A DNA stretch of 64,000 nucleotides from an uncultured Oscillospiraceae bacterium (GTDB taxonomy: Bacteria; Bacillota; Clostridia; Oscillospirales; Oscillospiraceae): assembly GCA_910587785.1 (NCBI GenBank), contig CAJUOA010000001.1, positions 57,245 to 121,244 on the forward strand, written 5' to 3'. The position numbers and the translations under genes were made by a program. How positions within the stretch are numbered: the stretch's first letter is position 1; each line of letters starts with the position of its first letter. Positions 35,872 through 44,644 of this stretch are shown here, in pieces. The notes beneath the pieces were generated by a model. That model saw only the letters and a program-made list of their open reading frames with translations. It was not told where the DNA came from and did no database searches.

Positions 35872-35899
35872 AAAAGAGCGGCTTCGGCCGCTCTTTTTT
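35872..35899 (+). terminator. Terminator of the RNA candidate
   Basis: AAAAGAGCGGC, loop TTCG, GCCGCTCTTTTTT. Confidence 0.9.
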
Positions 35900-35900
35900 A

Positions 35901-36047
35901 TCTCAAAAAGATGCTGGCGCATCTTTTTGAAAGGGGTCCGGGCCGAGTGCGGCCCGCAAGGTACTTTTTCGAGGTACACGCCCTCGAAAAAGTGATTGAA
36001 CATTTTTTGCGCCTTCGGCGCAAACTCCTGCGGAGGGCTTTTCACAG
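35901..36047 (-). repeat. 150-bp dispersed repeat, copy 2 (reverse orientation)
   Basis: Read on the minus strand it begins TGTGAAAAGCCCTCCGCAGG and matches copy 1 through most of its length, including a tandem of hairpins and CTTGCGGGCCGC; the far end has its own hairpin (CAAAAAGATGC/GCATCTTTTTG). Confidence 0.75.
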
Positions 36048-36052
36048 ACGAA

Positions 36053-36082
36053 AAGCCCCGGCCTCATTTGAGGCCGGGGCTT
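36053..36082 (-). terminator. Terminator of the chemoreceptor gene
   Basis: AAGCCCCGGCCTCA (36053-36066) and TGAGGCCGGGGCTT (36069-36082); TTTTCG follows on the minus strand. Confidence 0.88.
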
Positions 36083-36097
36083 GGAAGCGGCAGAGGA

Positions 36098-38071
36098 TCA
36101 GTCGGTGGCCAAGGTGAACTCATCCACCAGCTGCTTGAGGCTGGCCGCCTCGGCGGAGAGCTCCTCGCTGGCCGCGGCGCTCTCCTCGGCGGTGGCGGAG
36201 TTGGTCTGCACCACGGCGGAGATCTGGTCCACCCCCTCGGTGACCTGGGCGATGGCGGCGGTCTGGTCGTGGACCGCCTGGACCACGATGTCCATCTGGG
36301 TGGTTACATGCCCGGCGTAGACGCTGGTCTGCTCCAGAGAGGCGGTGACCTGCTCCACCACCCGTCCGCCCTCGGTGACGGCGGCGATGGAGCCCTCGAT
36401 GAGCTCCTTGGTGGCCTTGGCGGCCTCGTCGGACTTGGCGGCAAGGTTTCGCACCTCGTCGGCCACTACAGAGAAGCCCTTCCCGGCGGTACCCGCCCGG
36501 GCGGCTTCCACGGCGGCGTTCAGGGCCAGGATGTTGGTCTGGAAGGCGATGTTCTCAATGGCGGCGATGATCTTGCTGATCTCCTCGGAGGACACGGAGA
36601 TGCGCTCCATGGCGTTGTTGAGCTCCTTGACGTACCCCACGCTGACGCCCAGCTGGCCGCCGGCCTGCTCCACGAAGCGGCCCGCCTCCGCAGCGGCCTC
36701 GGAGGTCTGCTTGGCGCTGTTGGAGATGTCGGTGATGGTGGCCGCCAGCTCCTCCACGGAGCTGGCCTGCTCCATGGCCCCCTCGCTGAGGGTCTGTGCG
36801 CTGGTGGAGACCTGTCCGCTGGCGGCGGAGACCTGTCCGGCAGCAGCGTCGATCTGCCGCATGGTGCCGCTCAGGGCCAGCTTGAGGTTCCGCATGGACA
36901 GCAGGATGCTCTCGAACCCGCCCACGTAGGCGTCACGGTTGGGGGACTGGATGTCGAAATTCTTGTCGGCCATCTGGGTGAGGAGGTAGCCGATGTCGTT
37001 GATGATGGTGTTGAGGCCCTTGACCATGTCCGCGGTGGAGCGGGTCAGCTCCGCCGTCTCATCCTGCCCGCTGGCCTGGGGGACCGGGGAGGTGAGGTCG
37101 CCCTCCACCAGGAGCTTCATCCGCTCACAGCAGGCCCGCATGGGCACGCTGATGTTGGTGGAGAGCTTCATGGCCACCACCACGGAGGCGGCGATCGAGA
37201 CCAGCATCACCAGCCCATTGAGCAGCATACTGGCGTATGTATCGGTGAGGTAGTCCTTCTTCATGGCCGTGACGGCGACGCTCCAGCCGTCGGTGCCGCC
37301 CACCGGGGCATAGGCGGCATAGCGGGGGCCCTCCGCGGTGTTGAAGCTGCCGAAGCCGTTCTCCCCCTGCCGCATCCTGGCGTGGATGGCGGCGAGGCTC
37401 TTCAGGGAGCGGTCGCTCTGGGCCTCCTGCTCCACGTTCTGGGTGGTGATGGTCTCCAGGGTGACGTCGGCGATGGTGTCGCCGTTCTTGTTGATCATGT
37501 AGGCCCGGCAGTTGGGGCTGACTTGGATGGAGGAGACGATGTCATTAAGGAAGGTCTCCGTGGGGACGAAGTAGACCACGCCCGCGATCTGCCCGTCCGG
37601 ACTGCCGGCCTCGTAGAGAGGCGCGGCCACCATGATGGAGAGCTCCCCGGTGATCTTGCTGATGAGGGGCTCGGACACGTAGACGTTCCCCTGGAGGGCC
37701 TGCTGGACGTACTCCCGGTCGGAGTAGTCCTTCCCATCGAAAATGCTCACGCCGTCCGCGCCGATGACGTTGCCCCGCTGGAAGCCGTGCATGGCGGCGC
37801 GCTCGTCGATGATGGAGCGCTTGACATCCAGGGACACGGTGCGGTCGGAGAGCTGGGAGACACAGCCGGTGTCCGTAGCCACGTTCTTGTAGGCGGTCAG
37901 CTCCTGCTCCACCCGCTCCGCCGCCAAAACGGCGGTCTCGCTGAGCATCTGGTCCACTGTGGCCACGGTACTCCGGTAGTTGAGCGCGATACTGGTCCCG
38001 CCCACTGCCAGCAGCGCAATCAGGACCGTTGCCATCAGACACACCGTGATTTTCTTGCGGATACTTTTCAT
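36098..38071 (-). CDS. Methyl-accepting chemotaxis protein with dCache-type sensor
   Basis: 657 residues from ATG at 38071 after GAGG. First membrane helix about 8-30, extracellular double-Cache-like domain about 40-280 ([18 protein letters not shown] typical of Cache ligand pocket), second helix about 287-310, HAMP, then the signalling hairpin with [20 protein letters not shown] and [22 protein letters not shown]. No C-terminal CheR-binding pentapeptide. No che or flagellar gene lies in the window, so its output is via proteins encoded elsewhere. Confidence 0.94.
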   Translation of the reverse strand: MKSIRKKITVCLMATVLIALLAVGGTSIALNYRSTVATVDQMLSETAVLAAERVEQELTAYKNVATDTGCVSQLSDRTVSLDVKRSIIDERAAMHGFQRGNVIGADGVSIFDGKDYSDREYVQQALQGNVYVSEPLISKITGELSIMVAAPLYEAGSPDGQIAGVVYFVPTETFLNDIVSSIQVSPNCRAYMINKNGDTIADVTLETITTQNVEQEAQSDRSLKSLAAIHARMRQGENGFGSFNTAEGPRYAAYAPVGGTDGWSVAVTAMKKDYLTDTYASMLLNGLVMLVSIAASVVVAMKLSTNISVPMRACCERMKLLVEGDLTSPVPQASGQDETAELTRSTADMVKGLNTIINDIGYLLTQMADKNFDIQSPNRDAYVGGFESILLSMRNLKLALSGTMRQIDAAAGQVSAASGQVSTSAQTLSEGAMEQASSVEELAATITDISNSAKQTSEAAAEAGRFVEQAGGQLGVSVGYVKELNNAMERISVSSEEISKIIAAIENIAFQTNILALNAAVEAARAGTAGKGFSVVADEVRNLAAKSDEAAKATKELIEGSIAAVTEGGRVVEQVTASLEQTSVYAGHVTTQMDIVVQAVHDQTAAIAQVTEGVDQISAVVQTNSATAEESAAASEELSAEAASLKQLVDEFTLATD

Positions 38072-38130
38072 TTCTATGCACCTCAACATTTTTGAACTGG
38101 ACCGCAGCCAACAGCACAAGGCCCCGCCTT

Positions 38131-38160
38131 ATTATATGGGAAAGGAGGCCCTGTTGTCAA
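38131..38160 (-). promoter_or_regulatory. Promoter of the chemoreceptor gene
   Basis: TTGACA (38160-38155), 18-base spacer, TATAAT (38136-38131). Note that it is a SigA, not a SigD, type. Confidence 0.8.
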
Positions 38161-38243
38161 TGGGGGACGCGGGCAATTCTCACATTTTATGCCCAAAGGC
38201 GGCGGAAGAGGGGGGCCGGCGCTGCCAGTCCCCCTCCCAGGCG

Positions 38244-39266
38244 CTAGACCCTGCCGGCCGCCGAGAGCATATTCTCAATGAGGATGCCGTAGCCCTTCTG
38301 CGGGTCGTTGACCATAACGTGTGTCACGGCCCCCACCAGCTTCCCGTCCTGGAGGATGGGCGATCCGCTCATCCCCTGTACGATGCCGCCGGTCTGGTCA
38401 ATGAGCCGCTGGTCGGTGACCCGCAGGAGGAGATTCTGCACCCCGGTCTGCTCCAGGACCCGGGTGATCTCGATGGCGTACTCCTCCACGCCGTCCCCGC
38501 TGACGTTGGCGCGGATGACCGCGCCGCCGGTGCGGACCTCCCCAGGGGCGGCCACGGGCACAGCGCTCCCGGCGAAGTCGAAGTCCTCCATGACGCCGAA
38601 GACGCCCCGGTCGGTGTTGGCGTAGAGCTCGCCCCTGTCATGCTCCAGGTCGAAGCTGCCCTTGAGCTCCCCGGGCTCCCCGGCGGCGCCCCGCTTGACC
38701 GCCTTTACCGACGCGTCCATCACCGCTCCGTCGCCCAATGGCATGAGAAGGCCCGTGTCCGCGTCGGTGATGCCGTGGCCCAGGGCGCCGAAGGTGCCGG
38801 TGTCCGGGTCATAGAAGGTCACGGTGCCGATCCCGGCCATGCTGTCCCGGATCCAGGCCCCCAGGCGGTAGGTGCCGTCCCCGGAGAGCACCGGCTCCGC
38901 CGTCAGGCGCAGGTCCTCTCCGTCCCGGCTCACCGCCAGCTCCACCCGGCCTCCGCACTGGAGAAGCCGGGCGAACTGCTCAGAGCTCTCCACCGGCTCC
39001 CGGTTGGCCTCCTCAATGACGTCGCCCACTTTCAGTCCGCAGGCCGCCCCCGGCGCGGCCACGCCCGAGGCCGTCTCCACCTCGGACAGGCCGATGACCA
39101 CCACGCCCTCAGCGAACAGCTTGATCCCGATGGTGTGGCCCACCGGGACCAGACACTTCGCCTCCAGCCCGGCGGCCCGGGCACTGCCACTCAGTCCCGC
39201 CAGGGAGGTCAGGCACATCAGGCCGCTCAGGAAAAAAGCCCCGGCGCGTCCTCTCTTCTTTTCCAT
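38244..39266 (-). CDS. spoIVB: SpoIVB-type sporulation peptidase
   Basis: 340 residues after AAGGAG. N-terminal signal/anchor (about 8-32), PDZ domain about 85-150 (CGLKVGDVIEEANREPVES), then the S55 peptidase domain: catalytic His in FGALGHGITD (about 164), Ser in GGIVQGMSGSPIL (about 302). In B. subtilis SpoIVB is made in the forespore and triggers pro-SigK processing through SpoIVFA. The N-terminal part before the PDZ is shorter than in Bacillus. Direct evidence that the host forms endospores or descends from spore formers. Confidence 0.93.
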   Translation of the reverse strand: MEKKRGRAGAFFLSGLMCLTSLAGLSGSARAAGLEAKCLVPVGHTIGIKLFAEGVVVIGLSEVETASGVAAPGAACGLKVGDVIEEANREPVESSEQFARLLQCGGRVELAVSRDGEDLRLTAEPVLSGDGTYRLGAWIRDSMAGIGTVTFYDPDTGTFGALGHGITDADTGLLMPLGDGAVMDASVKAVKRGAAGEPGELKGSFDLEHDRGELYANTDRGVFGVMEDFDFAGSAVPVAAPGEVRTGGAVIRANVSGDGVEEYAIEITRVLEQTGVQNLLLRVTDQRLIDQTGGIVQGMSGSPILQDGKLVGAVTHVMVNDPQKGYGILIENMLSAAGRV

Positions 39267-39450
39267 CCATTCCCCTGCTCCTTTCTTCGTAGTGCCTCAA
39301 AGGAGGCCTGCTTACTTTGCGCCGTTTCCGGGGGATATAGTCCGGCGGCGCTCTTGTAAAAAGAGGCGGGTTTGTCATGGGAAAGTCTGCCTGACCGGCT
39401 GTGCCGGAGGGCCTCCGGCGGGCCCGGACAGCTTTTCCCCGGGGAATGGC

Positions 39451-39479
39451 TTGCATTTTTTGAAAAAATACCCTACAAT
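39451..39479 (+). promoter_or_regulatory. Promoter of the second MATE gene
   Basis: TTGCAT (39451-39456), 17-base spacer, TACAAT (39474-39479). Confidence 0.7.
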
Positions 39480-39524
39480 GAGATGCAGGATCAGATCAGG
39501 AAAAACGGAGGAGAGAGACAACCT

Positions 39525-40916
39525 ATGAGAGCGCGGAGAAACGACTTTTCCCAGGGCAGCATCGCCAAGAACATCCTGTCTCTGGCCATCCCCCTCACGG
39601 TGGCCCAGCTGACGGTGGTGCTCTACAACGTGGTGGACCGGGCCTTCATCGGCCACATTGACGCCGTGGGCCGGGACGCCTTCACCGGCATTGGCCTGGT
39701 GATGCCGGTGACGTATATCATCAACGCCTTTGCCAACCTCTGCGGCACCGGCGGCGCACCGCTGTGCGCCATCGCCCGGGGGCAGGGGGACGACAAGCGG
39801 GCAAGCCGCATCATGGGCGTGTCCTTTACCTTCCTGCTCCTTCTGGGCGCGGCCCTCACGGCGGTGTTCTACCTCTTCCACGAGCCCTTCCTCTACCTGG
39901 TGGGCGGCAGCGACGAGACCGTGCGCCACGCCAAGAGCTACCTTCTCATCTACCTGGCCGGGACCATCCCCGTGATGATCAGCCTGGGGATGAACCCCTT
40001 CATCAACGCCCAGGGCTTCGGCGGCACGGGCATGATGACCACCCTCCTGGGCGCGGTCATCAACCTGATCTTGGACCCCATCTTCATTTTTGCCCTGGAT
40101 ATGGGGGTACAGGGCGCGGCCCTGGCAACGGTCATCGCCCAGAGCTGTTCCGCCCTCTGGGTGCTGGTGTTCCTCACGGGGCGGGGGGCCATCCTCCATC
40201 TGACCCGGGAGAATCTGGGCCTGGATGGGGAAATTCTGCGCAAGGTCTGCGGCCTGGGGCTCACGGGCTTCACCTTCCAGGTGACCAACAGCCTGGTCCA
40301 GGCCCTGGGCAACGCCCAGCTCCAGGCCTACGGCACCGCCGCCGGCATGGGCGACCTCTACGTGGCCGCCATGACCGCCATCGTCTCCGTCCGGGAGATC
40401 GTCATGCAGCCCGTCCGGGGCCTGACCCAGGGGGCACAGCCGGTCATCGGCTACAACTACGGCGCGGGCCAGTACAGCCGTGTGAGAAGGAGCATCCTCT
40501 TCCTCACCGTGGCGGGCCTCAGCTACAACCTCGCGGTGTGGCTTCTGATCTTGGCCATCCCCCATGTGTTCATCCTCCTTTTTAACGACGACCCCGTCCT
40601 CCTGGAGGTGGGCGTCAAGACCATGCGGGTCTACTACGCCGGTTACGTGATGATGGCCTTCCAGATGATCGGGCAGAACACCTTCGTCGCCCTGGGCCGG
40701 GCAAAAAATGCCGTCTTCTTCTCCCTTTTCCGAAAGGCGATCCTGGTCGTCCCCCTGATGCTCATCCTCCCCCGCCTCTGGAACCTGGGCGCTTACGGCA
40801 TCTTCGCCTCCGAGCCCGTCAGCGATATCGTCGGCGGCCTCGCCTGCTACATCACTATGATGCTCACCGTTTGGCCGGATATGCGAAAGCCCGACAAGGT
40901 TCGGGAGGAGAACTGA
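39525..40916 (+). CDS. MATE-family efflux transporter, second
   Basis: 463 residues from ATG at 39525 (MRARRNDFSQGSIAKNIL); GGAGG lies about 12 bases upstream. Twelve membrane helices. MATE motifs VVLYNVVDRAFIGHIDAVG and QPVRGLTQGAQPVIGYNYGAG, the latter typical of the DinF/MepA branch. Distinct from the 30704 transporter. Followed by more than 600 bases without a gene. Confidence 0.92.
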   Translation: MRARRNDFSQGSIAKNILSLAIPLTVAQLTVVLYNVVDRAFIGHIDAVGRDAFTGIGLVMPVTYIINAFANLCGTGGAPLCAIARGQGDDKRASRIMGVSFTFLLLLGAALTAVFYLFHEPFLYLVGGSDETVRHAKSYLLIYLAGTIPVMISLGMNPFINAQGFGGTGMMTTLLGAVINLILDPIFIFALDMGVQGAALATVIAQSCSALWVLVFLTGRGAILHLTRENLGLDGEILRKVCGLGLTGFTFQVTNSLVQALGNAQLQAYGTAAGMGDLYVAAMTAIVSVREIVMQPVRGLTQGAQPVIGYNYGAGQYSRVRRSILFLTVAGLSYNLAVWLLILAIPHVFILLFNDDPVLLEVGVKTMRVYYAGYVMMAFQMIGQNTFVALGRAKNAVFFSLFRKAILVVPLMLILPRLWNLGAYGIFASEPVSDIVGGLACYITMMLTVWPDMRKPDKVREEN

Positions 40917-41425
40917 TCCTGCCTGTCTGCCCGTTAGCCCCGGGGCTCCGCGCCCCGGACCTGCGGTGACTTTTTCCGCGTGGAAAAAGTCACCAAAAAG
41001 ACGCTCAAGAAACTACGTTTCTTGAGAATCTTCCTTGATTACGGGGGTTTTTAGTTTACGCTACGACCTGTTTGACCCTTTTCCCCATTGGTGCCCTGGG
41101 CCGATGCCAGTCGAATCGCTGGAACCACTCCCTGGCCCTTCGGTGCCTATCGTTGGGTTCGCCTCCTAAAGCACGCTTCTTTTCGATACTACCGGGCCAC
41201 CGGCACGGTGCGGGCGGGACTGCTCCCCGCTTCGTAGGGGCGCACATTGTGCGCCCGCTTCTCTCGTTATGCTGGGCAGATGAACAGGACTGTGGGCCCC
41301 GTCCCCTGCTCGGGGCATTCCCGCCCCAAAACCGCTGTTTCATCACCGAAAACTGCAATCTTCATAATAGTATTCCTCACACTCCCTCTTTGACAAACTT
41401 CCTCAAATGACCAAATTTTAGGCAA
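40917..41425. repeat. Repeat-rich intergenic region without a supported gene
   Basis: Holds a GGTGACTTTTTCC/GGAAAAAGTCACC hairpin (40965-40977, 40982-40994), CTCAAGAAAC/GTTTCTTGAG (41004-41013, 41017-41026), a GGGCGCAC-att-GTGCGCCC palindrome (41238-41256) and CCCCGAGCAGGGGACGGGGC-like GC hairpins near 41300. An open frame on the minus strand (41056-41358) has no ribosome binding site and a composition shaped by the repeats; not called. Confidence 0.7.
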
Positions 41426-41466
41426 AAGACCGCCCGTGTCGGACTTTCCGGCACGGGCGGTCTTCT
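41426..41466 (+). terminator. Strong hairpin ending the repeat region
   Basis: AAGACCGCCCGTG (41426-41438) and CACGGGCGGTCTT (41452-41464). It may end an RNA from the preceding region. Confidence 0.75.
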
Positions 41467-41471
41467 GTCTA

Positions 41472-41500
41472 TTGTGAAATAAATGCTGATCTTATATGAT
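41472..41500 (+). promoter_or_regulatory. Promoter of the radical SAM/VTT/DUF308 operon
   Basis: TTGTGA (41472-41477), 17-base spacer, TATGAT (41495-41500). Confidence 0.65.
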
Positions 41501-41579
41501 AATGCCATAACATACGGCGGACAAAAACAGCCTTGCCGTTCAGAAACCGTTAAGAAAAATAGAAAAGGAGATCAGCGAG

Positions 41580-42929
41580 ATGGGTATTCAGGAGAGATTG
41601 AAAAAAACTGCGTTCAATACCGTGTTTTCCTACCTGGAGAGGGACCCGGAAAAAAACATCATGAAAGTCATGGACTGGGTGGACGCCCTCGCGGGCGACG
41701 GCGAGAACAGCTTCCCCGTCCAGCGCGCCGCCTTCCGGCAGGTCCTGGAGGACCCGGACAACAACATGCACCGCCTCATCATGGACATCCTCGAAAACGT
41801 GGACCGGGACGTGGTGAAGGCCACCTTCCAGAACTTCTTCCTCAACGCCAACATCATCGGCTGGCCTAAACAGGAGGAGATGCGCGCCCAATACAACTGC
41901 AACATCCCCTGGGCCATCCTCCTCGACCCCACCAGCGCCTGCAACCTCCACTGCACCGGCTGCTGGGCCGCAGAGTACGGCAACAAGCTCAACCTCATCT
42001 TCGACGAGATCGACTCCATCATCCGCCAGGGCAAGGAGCTGGGCGTCTACATGTACATCTATACCGGCGGCGAGCCCCTGGTGCGCAAAAAAGACCTCAT
42101 CGCCCTCTGCGAAAAGCACTCCGACTGCCAGTTCCTCGCCTTCACCAACGCCACCCTCATCGACGAGGCCTTCGCGGACGACATGCTCCGCGTGAAAAAC
42201 TTCATGCCCGCCATCAGCCTGGAGGGCTTCGAGCTCGCCACCGACGGCCGCAGGGGAGAGGGCGTCTACCAGAAAGTCGTCCGCGCCATGGACCTCCTGC
42301 GGGAAAAGCGCCTCCCCTTCGGCATCTCCGCCTGCTACACCAGTCAGAACCTGGACTCCATCAGCTCCCCCGAGTTCATCGACCAGCTGACCGCCTGGGG
42401 CGCAAAGTTCATCTGGTACTTCCACTACATGCCCGTGGGCAACAACGCCGTGCCCGAGCTCCTGCCCACCCCCGCCCAGCGGGAGGAGATGTACCGCCGC
42501 GTCCGGGAGATGCGCCGCACCAAGCCCATCTTTGCCATGGACTTCCAGAACGACGGCGAGTACGTGGGCGGGTGCATCGCCGGAGGCCGGCGCTACCTCC
42601 ACATCAACGCCAACGGCGACGTGGACCCCTGCGTCTTCATCCACTACTCCGACTCCAACATCCGGGAGAAGACCCTCCTGGAGTGCCTGCAAGGCCCCAT
42701 CTTCATGGCCTACCACGACGGCCAGCCCTTCAACGACAATCACCTCATGCCCTGCCCCATGCTGGAGAACCCCGAGCTCCTCAAAAAGATGGTCCACGAC
42801 ACCGGCGCTCATTCGACAGACCTGGAATCCCCCGAAACGGTGGAACATCTCTGTGATAAATGCGCCTCCTACGCCGCCTGCTGGAAGCCGGAGGCGGAGC
42901 GCCTCTGGAGGGGAGGTCGGAGCGCGTGA
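41580..42929 (+). CDS. Radical SAM protein with C-terminal SPASM-like cysteines
   Basis: 449 residues; start after GGAG. A helical N-terminal extension (about 1-110) precedes the cluster motif SACNLHCTGCWAAEYG (about 119-130). GGEPL (about 162) is the SAM glycine motif. C-terminal cysteines in GGCIAGG, DVDPCVF, MPCPML and CDKCASYAACW suit one or two auxiliary iron-sulfur clusters. Many such proteins modify peptides or heme, but no precursor peptide gene is seen beside it. Operon with two membrane proteins; overlaps the next start (GTGA). Confidence 0.9.
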   Translation: MGIQERLKKTAFNTVFSYLERDPEKNIMKVMDWVDALAGDGENSFPVQRAAFRQVLEDPDNNMHRLIMDILENVDRDVVKATFQNFFLNANIIGWPKQEEMRAQYNCNIPWAILLDPTSACNLHCTGCWAAEYGNKLNLIFDEIDSIIRQGKELGVYMYIYTGGEPLVRKKDLIALCEKHSDCQFLAFTNATLIDEAFADDMLRVKNFMPAISLEGFELATDGRRGEGVYQKVVRAMDLLREKRLPFGISACYTSQNLDSISSPEFIDQLTAWGAKFIWYFHYMPVGNNAVPELLPTPAQREEMYRRVREMRRTKPIFAMDFQNDGEYVGGCIAGGRRYLHINANGDVDPCVFIHYSDSNIREKTLLECLQGPIFMAYHDGQPFNDNHLMPCPMLENPELLKKMVHDTGAHSTDLESPETVEHLCDKCASYAACWKPEAERLWRGGRSA

Positions 42930-43642
42930 CCACCGGCGGAAGAGGAGAGCGCCCCCAAAAGCCCCGCTGGGAGGAGCGCCTCCTCCAGGACCGGGGAGCC
43001 AAGATCGCCCTGCTCTGCCTCTGGGCGGGCGTCCTGCTCCTCTGCTTCTGCAGCCGGGAGCGCTTCACAGTGGACGGCGTCCTGAGCTATACCCCGGAGA
43101 GCCCGGCCTTGGCCGCCCTCTTCCTTCTGCTCCTCTTTGCCCTCAAGAGCCTCAGCGTCTTCGTCTACAGCGGCATCCTCTACATGGCCAGCGGCATCCT
43201 CTTCCCCCTCCCCATAGCCATCGCGCTGAACGCGGCCGGAACGGCGGTGATGGTCTCCCTGCCCTACTTCCTGGGACGCCGGATAGGGGCGGGCCTGCTG
43301 GACCGCCTCATGGAGAAGTACCCCAAACTGGAGGTCCTCCGAAAGATCCAGACGGACCATGAACTGCTCCTCTCCTTCGTCACCCGCACGGTCAACATCC
43401 TGCCCAGCGACATCCTGAGCCTCTGCATGGGCGCATCGGGCATCCGTTACGGGAAATACCTGGCCGGGAGCGTGGCCGGGATGTTCTTTTCCATCACCGC
43501 GTTCCCGGTGATGGGTTCCAGCATCATGGACCCCGCCTCGCCCCGGTTCCTGCTCTCCGTGCTCGTGCAGATCGCGGCGGCAGCCGTCTCCCTCGGCGGC
43601 TGTTGGCTCTACCGGAGAAGGCGAGAAAGGAGCACATCATGA
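42926..43642 (+). CDS. VTT-domain membrane protein (TVP38/DedA-like), third in window
   Basis: 238 residues from GTG at 42926, coupled to the preceding stop, with GGGGAGG upstream. Basic N-terminus, one anchor helix (about 26-43), then a VTT core with YMASGILFPLPIAIALNAAG and TRTVNILPSDILSLCMGAS. Lipid or small-ion transport has been suggested for relatives. Not closely similar to the 21676/22398 pair. Confidence 0.87.
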   Translation: MTTGGRGERPQKPRWEERLLQDRGAKIALLCLWAGVLLLCFCSRERFTVDGVLSYTPESPALAALFLLLLFALKSLSVFVYSGILYMASGILFPLPIAIALNAAGTAVMVSLPYFLGRRIGAGLLDRLMEKYPKLEVLRKIQTDHELLLSFVTRTVNILPSDILSLCMGASGIRYGKYLAGSVAGMFFSITAFPVMGSSIMDPASPRFLLSVLVQIAAAAVSLGGCWLYRRRRERSTS

Positions 43643-44148
43643 CCATCCTGCGCCGGAGCACCAGCATCCTCTTTGCCGTCATCGGACTGCTCTGCGTCCT
43701 GTTCCCCCGGCAGATCACGGCGGCGCTGCCCTGCGTCCTGGGCGGAGCCATGGCCATAGCGGGCGTGGTCTGCGCGGCCTCCTGCTTCCGCGGCGGCGGG
43801 GAGCGCGCCGCCCGGTCGGAGGAACTGGGCCGCAGTCTGGTCCTCCTGGTAGTGGGATTGGTCTGCGCCCTCCACGGTGAGCAGGCCGTTGGCCCCCTGG
43901 GGACCACCTGGGCAATCATCGGCCTGCGCAAGGCGTCCAAGTCCCTCTCCCGGGCGCTGTCCGGCCCCCGGAAGGGCCTGCCCTTCTTCGCACAGATGAC
44001 GGAGTTCCTGATCCGGCTGGCTCTCTCCGTGCTCCTTCTCCTGGACCCCATGGGCAAGTTCGAGACCCATGTGCTGATCCTGGGCTTAGAGCTCATCGCG
44101 GTGAGCGTCCGCCTGACGGGCCGCCCCAGCCCCGACCTGGACTGTTAA
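43639..44148 (+). CDS. DUF308/HdeD-like membrane protein
   Basis: 169 residues, ATGA overlap with the VTT gene. About five to six short membrane helices in DUF308-like repeats (ILFAVIGLLCVLFPRQITAALP, then GGAMAIAGVV). A basic cytoplasmic loop about 90-125 (LRKASKSLSRALSGPRKG). Function unknown; the context ties it to the radical SAM and VTT proteins. Confidence 0.8.
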   Translation: MTILRRSTSILFAVIGLLCVLFPRQITAALPCVLGGAMAIAGVVCAASCFRGGGERAARSEELGRSLVLLVVGLVCALHGEQAVGPLGTTWAIIGLRKASKSLSRALSGPRKGLPFFAQMTEFLIRLALSVLLLLDPMGKFETHVLILGLELIAVSVRLTGRPSPDLDC

Positions 44149-44157
44149 GAGAACGTC

Positions 44158-44195
44158 AGCGTCCCCGGCTGGAAACAGTCGGGGACGCTCTTTTG
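44158..44195 (+). terminator. Terminator after the DUF308 gene
   Basis: AGCGTCCCCG (44158-44167) and CGGGGACGCT (44180-44189) followed by CTTTTG. Confidence 0.85.
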
Positions 44196-44644
44196 TTACT
44201 GCAATTCGTTCAGGTACAGCCCCACCCGGCTCTGGATGGCGGCTACGGTGCCGTCCAGGGAGCGGGCCCCGGAGCTGTGTCGATGAGCCGCGGTTGGGAG
44301 ACGGCGCCCTCTGGGCTCTGTATGGCTGCGGGAATTCCCACCCGTCCGTCACTGAGGGGAACAAACCGCTTGGAGTGCAGCTGCAATCCCTCCGGAGCGG
44401 CCTGCACACTTCCGGCCTCATCCAGCAGTACCACGGTCCCGCCGGTGTTGACGAAGAACATCCCCGACCCGTCGGCCCAGAGGCCATAGATCCACTCCGC
44501 GCCTCCCTCCGGCTGGGCGGGCCGGAAGCCGGGGAGGGCCTCCGCCCTGCCGCCCTCCAGGGGGACGCGGATCAGGGAGAGGCCCCGGTCTCCTGCCTCA
44601 GTGCCGATAACCCGTAGCCAGGAGATATGGCTGTCTACTATCAC
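44196..44644 (-). pseudogene. Decayed copy of the propeller/solute-binding lipoprotein
   Basis: The minus-strand frame from 44644 reads GLSLIRVPLEGGRAEALPGF and LSDGRVGIPAAIQ, resembling the propeller part of the 45791 protein. In another frame the final 26 codons read SLDGTVAAIQSRVGLYLNELQ-stop, matching the C-terminus of that protein (SLDDTVAAIQSRVGLYLAELQ). Hence the whole solute-binding core has been deleted and the reading frame broken. The N-terminus is missing as well. Confidence 0.8.

Noticed and set aside
41470..41580. RiPP precursor peptide beside the radical SAM gene
   Set aside because: No short frame with a ribosome binding site and leader/core pattern is found between the promoter and the gene, nor directly after the operon.
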